From assembly GCF_007655135.1 (NCBI RefSeq), contig NC_045128.1, positions 28,304,811-28,368,810 of the forward strand: DNA of 64,000 nt, given 5' to 3'. A program made the translations under genes and the position numbers. This DNA is from Punica granatum. Lineage: Eukaryota > Streptophyta > Magnoliopsida > Myrtales > Lythraceae. Positions 21,300 to 31,895 of this stretch are shown here, in pieces. Below the pieces are notes generated by a model. The model saw only the letters and a program-made list of their open reading frames with translations. It was not told the DNA's origin and did not search any database. The stretch's first letter is position 1. The number at the start of each line of letters is the position of its first letter.

Positions 21300-22620
21300 A
21301 CAAGGATCACCAACAGAAAAAAGGGGAGCGGACATGATGAGCATATAATGGCAACTTTTTTGTAGGACGATGCTGCTTTTTTGTCTAAAGAAAAAGAGGT
21401 TATTGATGATAAGTGGAGATGACGCTAGGACTATAAGGTTGAGTCAAGAGAAAGAGGATTGCGTGTTTTCTTCTCCTTAACTTCGCATATTCACTTCCAT
21501 CCTTTATGATGTCGGAGTCTGTTTTGTTTCCATTTCTTTCCATCACAGAGTACATACAAAACATTTGCCGAGGACCAGAAACTATGGGATGAAGCCTTCA
21601 CAAAAAATGTTGATCCAGTAGATGCTTAGAACTGAAAAGGAGTCCTCAAGTGATATTCCATTTTCCCGTTTCCAAGAGAACTCGGAGACTCATACTGCAG
21701 CAAGCTGTGACAGTTACTATGATCAAATCCTTCAAGGTTAAAAGCCTAAACTTCAATTCCACCAAAATAAAAAATTAAAAAGAAAAGAAAAGAAAAATCC
21801 TAAACTTCAATACTTAGTTACAGGGCTGCTGGGGATTTCTAAATGCTTGCAAAAGGTGGGGGAAACCATACTTTATTCATATGCATAAAGCAAATGGATG
21901 CATCATAGCCACATCAGACCTATGACCAAACCCACATGGAGCTGACCGAAACTTTATTTAATGTATAGAAAAGTCAAAAAAGGATAAATCATATGCTAAA
22001 AGTTGTTGGTTGGGGTAGGCTAGCGTTTATATGAGCCCCAACAACTTGCAAAAGGTATTATGCCGTCGTGTAAAAACTGTAAGAAGGATTCTTTAGCTTT
22101 GTTTCGTTCACCTAAACTAACTGTCGCTTCCATATAACTGTTTTTAAGGAAAAGGAAGTCAAATAGGAGAAATTTCCAAAGCCTTATGACTCAGACATAG
22201 ATCAACCATACCACGAAAAAGGGAGACCAGATATGATGTCAAATGGGAACTCTTTAGGAGGATATGATGCTGTCTCTGGCTTTCAAAAGAGGATCTTTAG
22301 TGTACCATCGACATGGTAGTCCACTAGGAACGAGCTAAGAATTAAACTTCAAGGCAGGAGATTGAGGTCCCTTCACTCGTGGTTGAAGCAACTCGTCGGA
22401 GATAGTACTCTGCTTCTAGGCTAGGGATGGGGTGATAGCCCTCTAAGATCTTGGTGGGGTTTCGATTAAGAGCCGCAAACCATTCAAATCAGACATGGTC
22501 ATGCGGAGTGGGGATCGATGCGTTGGTTCCCCCTTTGATTTTTACACTTTTTTTTTAATGCTAACCCGATCTTTGAATAATAGCACAGAAATGCACGACC
22601 TTCGGGTTTAATTGCAAATC
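21300..22620. other. Spacer with a second, partial copy of the GEM-like promoter
   Basis: About 22170-22290 (cttatgactcagacatagatcaaccatacc, tttaggaggatatgatgctgtc) resembles the GEM-like upstream region at about 21288-21375. No coding exon goes with it. The part from 21569 onward recurs at 55903-57050 in module D. No gene was recognised. Confidence 0.55.
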
Positions 22621-22624
22621 TAGC

Positions 22625-23633
22625 ATACCTTACTTTGAACCAAATGGAGTTTATGCTGTAAGTTTTGAGGATAAATTAGTTGATAAGTGATCGTTGTTTG
22701 TTGGACAGGCAGAACGCCATCTTAATGAGATGCTCGTGATGGCTGCCCAGCAGACTCTAGGCCTAGTGACGCAACGGAACCTAAATTGCGATCTGTTGAT
22801 TCGCGCACGAATACTAGACAACAACTTTATATCACCTATTGATTCTACGAATACCAGGAATAGGCAACAAACTCGAAAACAAATCCGAGATTAGAAGAAA
22901 GAGCACGGTAGTTCCACAACTTTATTGATAAATCCGAAATTCAACTGTCTCAACCCTAGGGTTGTACAAAGCTTAAATAGGTCTTAAAAACGCTTAAATT
23001 GCACAAAAAAACATAAACTTTCCTAAAATTATAAAAACATCCTAAATAACATAAATTGCCTGTTTGAGGCCCTAAACGATGGAATTTGCCTTGAATATCG
23101 AAAAATCACAGCAAAGCAGTGAGTTTTGCTCCAGAGGCCGTTTCCTTCAAAATAGGGTCGTCTGAACCTATTTTTCTCCAAGTACCGACTTGCCGCCTCT
23201 TCGACCGCATCACCGAGCTTCGACATATGTGGTCAGACTCAGATGCAGCCCATGCCGCCAAACACACCCAATGCACATCTTCAGGAGGAACTCTTTCGAT
23301 CTGTCGGAGGACCCGCTGCCCCTCACCCAGGTCTGGTCCCACCTGCACCTACTCAAGACCTTACACAATCCATCAGACCGGAGTTTCAGCCAGTGCCCGC
23401 TGTTCAACCAATGGTACAGCCTGCCATCAGACCTTACACTGATGCCGCCACTAATTGGTTGGGACGACTGTTCAATTTAGAGCTTCAACATTTCCGGTGG
23501 TACCACCCCGATCTCTCCAGTGGTTCAGTATCAACAAGTCCAACCATCCTTTTACGACGACCAGCACATGTGCAGCTTTTCAGACCATGCCTACGCCAAA
23601 AGCACCACTGAGGCGGAGCACCGGCGCATATGA
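22625..23633 (+). pseudogene. MYB1b: truncated MYB copy broken by a TRIM LTR
   Basis: Homology to the MYB genes begins in intron 3 (ccttactttgaaccaaatgg). Exon 4 starts at 22709 and is interrupted at 22767 by a 446-bp LTR. It resumes at 23213 and runs to 23413. Exon 5 is 23481-23633 and is intact. There is no promoter, MYB domain or exons 1-3, so no DNA-binding product is possible. The module D copy is 57055-58058 with the same interruption. Confidence 0.85.
22767..23212 (-). mobile_element. TRIM solo LTR in MYB1b exon 4
   Basis: The 446-bp unit begins TGACGCAACGG and ends CCGCATCA, flanked by cctag on the left and ccgag on the right. In module D both flanks are ccgag, showing the original 5-bp target duplication and one later substitution. 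It is the reverse complement of the family at 3147 and 43634. Confidence 0.85.
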
Positions 23634-24612
23634 GAAACAGCCTGGCTGCTTGACCATATGGACTGTCTTCCATATAGACACAACTTCTTGCATGATCCAT
23701 GGGAATCATTAATTCCATTACATCTGCGTTTAGTAGAATGTCTTCTGTAAACTTAGATATTCTTGTTACCTCTAATGACTAATGTCGATCAACTTTATCA
23801 ATACTTTGGTCGAGATAATTAGCGAAATTGTTAGTATAAACTTTGAAAGATACTCGAGGAGCAGAGATGCAGATTTTATTCTGATGTTTACTGTTGATTC
23901 TTATGACTCAAACAATGATATTGTCAACAGGTCGGAAAATTTCCAACCTCGTGCCCTGTCTGGTTGTGGTTTTGCCCATCTACTCCTCACTCGGGGGATA
24001 TATATATATATATATATATAAACTCATTTGTTCCTAATTTTTTCTTTGTAAAGTAACCTATTTGGCTATTTCAATTCCTTTTTCTTTTTAATTACCACGC
24101 TGATCTATATCTATACGTCAAAAAAAAAATGGCGCTTCTTACAGTTTTTTCAAACTTCGATTAAGGCTATGGCGACCCATTGCATCCTTTTCGATAAATT
24201 TAAAATTTTCAATATCCTAACTAATCTCCCAATTTTTCTATCAGACCCTATTGCCCCCCTTTTTTCGGTGCAAACCTTTGTATTTGGAAACTCAATTAGG
24301 CTCCGACTAATCCAATCAGCCGAATCGGCCCACGAAAAGGTAAAGCTCTCTCAGTATGAATTTTCTGTATTCACAAGGACTTGAACAAAGACCTTATTTA
24401 AGCGGAATAAGAGTCAAACTGCTTGAACCAATTCACGTAGGTATTGCCCCCTTTTCTTCTTCCCTTCTACTCCTCCACTTTCCAGCCATTTGAACGCTGC
24501 AAAGAGCAGAGTCAACTGATAAGCCCTCTCTCTGGTCCCCTTTCTTCCTGTACTTTAAGCGGATGAACGAGACAATCTTCGTCAGAAATCAGAGAAACGG
24601 TGGTCAACAATG
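23634..24612. other. MYB 3' flank and module B/D-specific spacer
   Basis: 23634-23960 is the common MYB 3' flank. After gtggtt it jumps to ttgcccatctactcctcactcgg, which in module C is reached only after 840 bp more (near 44430). Modules B and D therefore lack the TRIM and Helitron 5' end by deletion. The rest matches 58400-59035. A 71-codon frame at 24169 is kept in module D, but nothing supports it as a gene. Confidence 0.6.
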
Positions 24613-24935
24613 ATTATGATGTAAGAAGTTCCTTTCTCTCAGTTGAGAAGGATCTCCTCAACTGAGAGAATGTGAATGTGACATTCTCTGTTACTTTGTC
24701 TAATTTTAATCACACCATTCAATCTTGGGGTTGAAGGCGCCTCAGAGTTCTTTCTACTTTTAAGTATGTGAAACATAACTGTTCAAGGAAATGCTCCTAG
24801 GAAATCATTATATTTTCAAGTGATATTTTTATACCCAAAAGATTTTCCAAATATTGGTAGAATTGGATCATATGGTTGTGCACGGTATTTAAATCACAAC
24901 AGTCACACAACATAAAAAAAAAAAAGGAAAAAGAA

Positions 24936-24971
<36 letters not shown>

Positions 24972-26953
24972 AATAAATAAATAAATAAAAGAATTCTCTC
25001 CCTCAATGCCCAGCAAATTATCGAAATGGATTTTTCTTGTAACTGCGAGTCCCATACTATTGATGGGTCTATCAAGACCATTACTGAGTGAGACCAAGAA
25101 AATAGAGTTGGATTATACATCGCCTCAATTTTATTTTTATTTCCTTTTTGGATAAGCCGGTGCAATGCCTCAATTTTAAAGCATGAATAGAGAATTTATG
25201 CATGCATCATTAAAATGGCTCTGATACCATTTGGTTTATTACTATTACTCTAATGTTCCACATATATGGTATCAATGAGGTACTAGCTTTAATGCCCATG
25301 TTTTTGCATTTATATGTGGTGTGGAGGTTCAACTATTTGTCAAAGATGAACGATTATATTAGCTCTCCTTCTTCTTTTTTATGTTTTGGTGAATAGCATT
25401 CCTCTTTTTTCTTTTATTTTTTACTTCAGTATCTTTGCATATCCACATTAATGGTTAGGGCTGGCAAAGGAAATGTCCATGGATATGGAAGTTGAGCAAT
25501 CTGGCTGGCCAAAGGGGACAAAAGTAGCGAATTTTTGTTAATGTTTATGTGAATTTTATTATAAGAATTATTTATGCCGGAAAACCATTATAGACTATTT
25601 TGCGAATTTTTTGTTGTATGATTATTATGTGAATTTTGCATATTACGTATATATACATATGTTTATTTACACCTCATCAACTCTTCTCTCCCGGTCTCAT
25701 TGAATTTATAAGCATTGAAAATATGTGATTATATACGGTAGATATTTTTTAAAATTCTTTTAATTCTATAAATAATTTTTTTCTCTCATTTCTTTTATTG
25801 TTTTATTCAATCGTTATTGATATCGACAATATGATAAATGAACAAGAGACATGAAAGATGTTGCACATGAGCAAAGGAGAAGGCCAACGGTGAGCTCTCG
25901 CGATCTAACGGAGCTCTATCATCAATCGGAATCTACTTTAAATATATATAATAGGTGTGAATTTTGCATATTACCTATATATATGTATGTATATATACAC
26001 CTCATCAACTCTCCTCTCTAGGTCTCATTGAATTTATAAGCATTGGAAATATGTGATTATATATAATAGATAGTTTTTATATTTTTTCATTCTATAAATA
26101 ATTTATTTTCTCTCATTTCTTTTATTTCTTTATTTAATTGTTCTTGATATCGAGAATATAATAAATGAACAGGGAACAAGAAAGGACTTTGCACCACGAG
26201 CTGAGGGAAAGGCCAACGGTGAGCTCTCGCGATGGAACGGAGCTCTGTCATCAATCGGAATCTACTTTAAATATATATATAATAGATATTGAATATTAGT
26301 TGTTTTTAAAAACCAATTATATGGTGGAATTTTCTTTAATTTTATTAAATATTTGTATCATTATTTCAATATTAGTCCTTACCAAAATATATTATATTAT
26401 ATTATATTAGTTAAAAGTGTGCCATCGTATTTCTTAATATTGACAAGAACATACCCTTTGATCTTTTCTGTATAGGGCTTTTCTAATTAACTATGTCAAT
26501 TCTCAGATGACGTAGACCTACGCCTTATTAGTTTTTGTAGTAAAAAACTTTTGTTCGTGAGCAATGTCGCATCACGATTTTTCAATCCAAGTAATCGCTT
26601 GCACATACGAAAGTGCAAAATATAGTTACTAACTAACGGTACAAGAAGTAATTTTTGAAATATTTTATATGTAATTTTACTCAGAATTAAATTAATTATT
26701 TTTAGTTTTGGTAACATACATTGTGCTCTATTTAAATAATAAATTATCAATTGATTTTACAGATTGATTAAGTAACTTATATTTATTGGTTTGCTACAGT
26801 AATCCAATTAATATGATAATTAATCAAGTTGTATATAATTATGTTTTTCTTATGAAATTTAAATTTTCTATATATTTCTTAACATTTTATTAACATGCAT
26901 TTGCACCTCTATCAAGAAACTTTTCACTTGCAACGCACGTATAGATTCACTAG
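24613..26953 (+). mobile_element. Helitron-like block, 5'-truncated (module B)
   Basis: It is homologous to 3990-6339 and ends with the same ttgcaacgcacgtatagattcactag before a T. It includes the hairpin pair, the AAT tract and the two ~335-bp tandem copies. Compared with module A it has about 60 bp extra near 25480 (ccatggatatggaagttgagc), shared with modules C and D. Confidence 0.5.
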
Positions 26954-28795
26954 TATATATAAATGTAAGAAAGTAGAGTTGAGGCGGCTTGGCTTGATAG
27001 TCTTGAATGCCTGGTTTACCCAATCAGATTTTCTCTATATAATGATTATTTTAGTTTCTCTATTGTAATTTTTAGTGAATCCCAATGTTTTAAATATTTT
27101 ATGACATGATCTAGATAAAACATAATATTATTTTCTAATGAGTTGCTGTTGTTTACAAAATATTTAATTAATCCCAAACTTTTGAGCTTTTTAAATTAAA
27201 TAAATATCTTAAGATAAGATATCAATACAATAAAACGTTTTTGAGAAAATTTTATTATTTACATAATCTATCTATCTATCTTTCTATCTGTTTGTTTTAT
27301 TTATTTATTAATGTTATCTACTACTTTATAAAACCAAACACTCACTCTTTGGTCTCACTTTTGTTTTTTAAATTATTCATTACCCATTAACTCTAATTCA
27401 TTATTACCATTAAATTTTCCACAAAATATTAATTTTGTTGAATAGTTTCCAAATCAACTTTCTCCTCCCCTATCTAATGGACCTACACCCAACTCCTTTT
27501 TTTATTTAAGTTGTTATTGTAAATATTTATCACAGTTTACAAGTTTTATTAATTTATGAAGGGAGAAGGAAAGTATGTCTAATTTTCATTCTCTTCAAAA
27601 TGCCCTTTGTAAATAATTATTAAAAAATTAATATCCATTACATCATGCGTAAGTTAGAGATTAATTAATAAATGGCGCCTCATCGACGCATTTCATGGGA
27701 TTATTATTCGATTATATAATTTACATATAATACATTATTAGATAATTATTTTAATATATTGTGCATGTAATATATTACAATTATGTTACCTTTTTTTTTT
27801 TGAGAATTTTAATGGTTCAATTAATGTGGTGGTTTAATTAATGCAATGGGTTAATAAATGTCAATTATGTAGTAAATGAAAGTGCTTAATTAATTTCATG
27901 AGGTATATGAAAGTTTGAATCACGAGAAGATGAGGGTTTGAAGATTGAAGTGACAACATTAATCTTACTTTTCGTTTTGTAATTATATATTACATAAAAT
28001 TTTAAATAATTTATTTAACCACCAACTACGCACTTCCCTTAATCTCTTTCTCTCCCTTTCTCTTATTCTCTCTCTCCTCACGTTATCCTCTCACTTCTCT
28101 CTACATGCACCATTATCTCTTAATTGATATTCATTGATTGAGGTTTCTAATAAACAATAATATTTTAGTTTTTAAGGAAAAATATTATCACATCTTAAAA
28201 TTATAGAAATGTTTACTAAGTAACACAGCTCATGAGTATGGTTCGATTTTCATTGATTGATGTTTCTAATAAACAATAATATTTTAATTTTTATGGAAAA
28301 ATAATTATCACAGCTTAAAACTATAAAAATGTTTACTGCGTAACACCGCGCATGAGTATGGTTCTTGTATGTAATTATGAAAGAGGCTTATGAATGTTAC
28401 TAAGGATTTTTCTAAATCTTTTATACTTTTCGTGCCCCATCTTTTATAATCTCTTTTAACCCCTATATTTTTAATTTCTTTTTCCAATAGATGCACATCG
28501 TAAAATAGCAGTATAACATTGGCTTCTCAATATTTTCGCTTCGGTTCGAGAGAAGCAATTGTACCAAAAACACTTCTTGGTGGTTTGGCTTTCGAAATGG
28601 AAAACAAGACAGCGGACGCCTTTCGCAGATCGATCTGTAGTACTCTCAAGATTCTAAAAGCATCTCCAATGGGGTCCCGACTCGTGGGCCCCTATTTAGT
28701 AGGGAAATCCCCCGCGGGCCCAGGGACTTCCATTGGAGTTGGACGGTAAATGGGCGCCGCTCCCAAATGCTCTGTTCAGCAGCAAACGACTATAT
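26954..28795. other. AT-rich spacer up to the MULE, no gene
   Basis: It matches 6340-8150 and 46898-48700. No gene is seen. The CTCCAATGG inverted-repeat element lies at 28665-28745, and the last ten bases before the MULE are its target duplication (28796-28805). Confidence 0.65.
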
Positions 28796-28805
28796 TTTTT
28801 AATTT

Positions 28806-29380
28806 GACAAAATTGACAATTTGGTCCCTGAATTATACACCTCACGGCAAATTTGTCCCTGAAATATATTATGTGTACTAATTGGTCCGAATGTTTCAAA
28901 CGTTAGAACGAATTGGTCCTTCCATTCGAAAAAATCATAGGTCCCTGACGAAACTAATCTCTTCACGCCGTTAATTGCCACAGTTGGTTGTCCCTCAAGT
29001 GAAAGGCTTCCTACCCCAAATTTCCCCAAATTGTTGTTTGATCAAACCCTAATTGAGCTCCCTGCTTCCACTCCAATCATCAAATTCACCCAAATGCCTC
29101 AAGATTTCTGCAATTGAGAGTGTCGCCCATAATCTTCCGAAGTTGTAATCATGGTTGTTGGTCGTTTTTCGGTGAGCAGCACCTATGATCAACCGCTATC
29201 AGGAATTGCCTCGAGCACTTGAAGGCTGTTCTGCTACATTGCACATGGCCAGTAGGTCAGTTCAATTCCTGATTATTGGTCGGTTGGGCGGTTTTGGGTT
29301 TTTTTGGGGGGGTTTTGCGGGACAAATGTAATGGTTAGTTGTTGGTCAATTGAGGTTAAGGTTATGGTTAGGAAATACCA
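28806..29380 (+). repeat. Left terminal inverted repeat of the MULE
   Basis: It pairs with 34975-35546. Matching stretches include caaattgtcaat/attgacaatttg, cgtttgaaac, aagccttt and aattagggtttga. Scattered substitutions and small indels suggest the element is not recent. Confidence 0.85.
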
Positions 29381-30398
29381 GAAAACACGAGAACTAGATA
29401 CTAACCCTTCTCTGCTAATATAAGGTATGTAGTGGATTGAGTGATTTGCCTCTTCTTTTGGCTTTGATGCGCGTTGTTCGAAGCCTTCTCCAGAATCCTC
29501 ACATTATACTTGAACCTTATATAGGTTTAGTTAGTCATTTGGTCATTTGGCTATCATTGTTTCTAGAAAACAAAATAGATTTCGAACATAATGTTGTTGT
29601 GATCTCAATTTGAATTGATGAATTCATGTATAAACATATGTTCTTCATCTTAGAACTGAGAGGCAATTGGTTGTTAGTTACACCAACTGATGCCAGTTAT
29701 TGTCACATGTGTTGTTACAAAAAGGTTAAAAGGTTGGGGAGAAGGCTTTCAAACAAACAATCATTGGGAGCTTAGAGACTTTACTGCACTTCTTGCTCTT
29801 CTATCGATAGACTTTGCTTATGCTGGGCTTGTATAGCATCCTTTCTTCATCTACCTAAGTTTCATGTTTTCTTTCTTGTAACATCATATTAATCTAAGAA
29901 AAAGAAAAATTTATATCAATTAGTTCAATAACTCATTATCCATCTCCCTGTTCCATGTGACAATGCAGGCTGCTGCTTGGTCATGTTCATGGGATTTCCA
30001 TAGATCTCACTACATATACGCTGGATTACAGGTCTGATATTTCTAAGTGTATATTCTCTCTCTCTATGCTTGGTATTAAAGTCTATATTGTATTGCAAAA
30101 TCTAGACTTATTGATTGCACTTAAAGAGGACAAAAAAAAAGAAAAAAGCAATCTGAAGTTACTATTGCCAACCTTGTATGTTTAATTTCATGGTCCTGCT
30201 TTTCAGATTCTTAGCCCATTTGGAAGCGACATTGACCAGAACAAGCACTTTGCCTCTATACCTACTGAGCTACAAGCAGAGTAAACAGAGCCAGTACACT
30301 CGAGAACCCTAGGTGCAGCTTCAACCATCAGCAACGAGAACAAACAAACAAACACATCCAAAAGCTTCAACTAAGCTTCAAATCTCAGCACAACAGAT
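29381..30398. other. MULE internal sequence, no gene recognised
   Basis: This lies between the left inverted repeat and the GRF pseudogene. Possible exon-like words occur near 29968-30030 (gcaggctgctgcttggtc), but no continuous frame was found. Confidence 0.5.
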
Positions 30399-30860
30399 AT
30401 GGGAGGTGAGGGAAGCCAGTGGAGTGGGACAAAGCAATATGTGCAAAAGTCCACAGCGTCTTCATCAGTTGATGAATCAATCAATCTTTGTGGGTATGGA
30501 AGGAAGCTCTTGTTGCAAACATCTACTAGGAAAACAAAGCTATGGTAGGTGTTTCCTTGGTTGTCTATTATGGAAGATAAGTGATCTTATCTGTGGATAC
30601 TTTGAATAGGTTGATAATGAGGAGCAGCTTGAAGTGCAGCAGACTACAAGACCCTGAATTGGAGCTTCTTTTACATCCCTCGAGAAACAAGCATTAAATG
30701 GAGAAGATAACAAGCTCATGAAGAAGATGAAAAAGAAACTTCAAATGTATTAACAGGAAAACAAAATACTAAAGATTGCATGTTGTATATTGATTTTCCT
30801 CCTTGTTTTAGTCATAGTTGGTGTTTGTCTTAGGATATGGTAACTTGTTAAGTAATGAGT
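30399..30860 (+). pseudogene. Decayed GRF-type zinc-finger gene inside the MULE
   Basis: A start at 30399 opens MGGEGSQWSGTKQY, reaching LCGYGRKLLLQTS. This resembles the plant GRF finger start (C-x-C-G...LQTS). A frameshift near 30540 moves to GRCFLGCLLWKISDLICGYFE, matching the GRF pattern GRxFxGC...C-F-E-W-V-D. The expected Trp codon before VDNEEQ is TAG (30608-30610). A Lys-rich coiled-coil-like segment (KLMKKMKKKLQ) and a hydrophobic segment follow to about 30860, the usual order in plant GRF proteins. With a stop, a frameshift and later stops it cannot make the full protein. It may be a second ORF of this MULE lineage or a captured host gene. Confidence 0.65.
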
Positions 30861-31895
30861 TTGTGAACTTGAATTCAAATATTGTAAGCAACAAGGTATG
30901 ACTTTGCATTGTAATGAAAGAATTATATTGCTATCATGTGACATGTTATCATCCAATAACCAAACATATGAAGATATGAGCAGTTAGAAGACATAGTAAT
31001 CTAAAATAAGAAGCAGCATATTCTATTAACCATGAAGAACATGTCACATAGTGAATTGAACTGGATAAAAAGAATTGCCTATTGATCAGGATCAGGATGT
31101 TCTATTTGTTTCACATCCTAGAAAAATCAATATCATATTTCACCAATAAAAAACTGCCTATGGGAACCTTAGCTTGATTTTCGGCTGATGATGTTTGATC
31201 CTTGTGATGAGCTTGAATGAGAGGTTGATGTTTGAAACTGTTGAAACTGGTGCAAGTACTCTTGGCCTTATAGGAGGGGGGTCTATAAGCATGAGTACTC
31301 CATCACTGTTGCAAGGAACTTGAACGGAAATGTGCTTGACTTGAAGATGGATTAAATGGTGTTGGAGGCCTCCAATTAGGTCCTTGGTTTGCTGGTATCC
31401 CCATTCCTGAGCTAAAAGGCCTTCGTTGAACCTATAAAAACAAGATTTATATGTTGGCTTCCCTTAGTTAAAATAATTTCAATACTCAATGTCAGTTCAA
31501 TCAACCAGAGCAGAAGATTGTGAAGCAGATAGAATGGATCCCAATATTCCTGAGGTAAATAGGCGTGTTGCAACCTACCAAAAAAGTAACAAGTCATTAC
31601 CAATTGAATTTCAAATCATACTTAACATAATTAACAGTTATTATACCTATGAAATAGGTACAATAGGCCCGAAGATGATAGAGTCTTGAGACCTTACAAT
31701 GGGGCCTAAGGGGGCTTCAACCTACCAAAAAAGAAAGTATAAGACAAAGCCAATTGAATTTATCATAGTTAGCATAATAAATAATTATTATACCTGTGAA
31801 ACAAATGTAGTAGGACCTGACATTTCATATGCAATGCCCCCGATTTTTCTTTTCTTTCCCCTCTTATTTGGAGCATCATTAGCGAGTTCATTCGT
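30861..31895. other. MULE internal sequence between the two pseudogenes
   Basis: 31490-31800 holds two diverged tandem copies of a roughly 170-bp segment (cctaccaaaaaag, ccaattgaattt, attattatacct). They are downstream of the transposase knuckle and perhaps a duplicated 3' end. No intact gene is seen. Confidence 0.5.

Noticed and set aside
24169..24384. A 71-codon frame (also 58594) in the B/D spacer
   Set aside because: It has no recognised motif, no upstream promoter, and both copies are recent duplicates.
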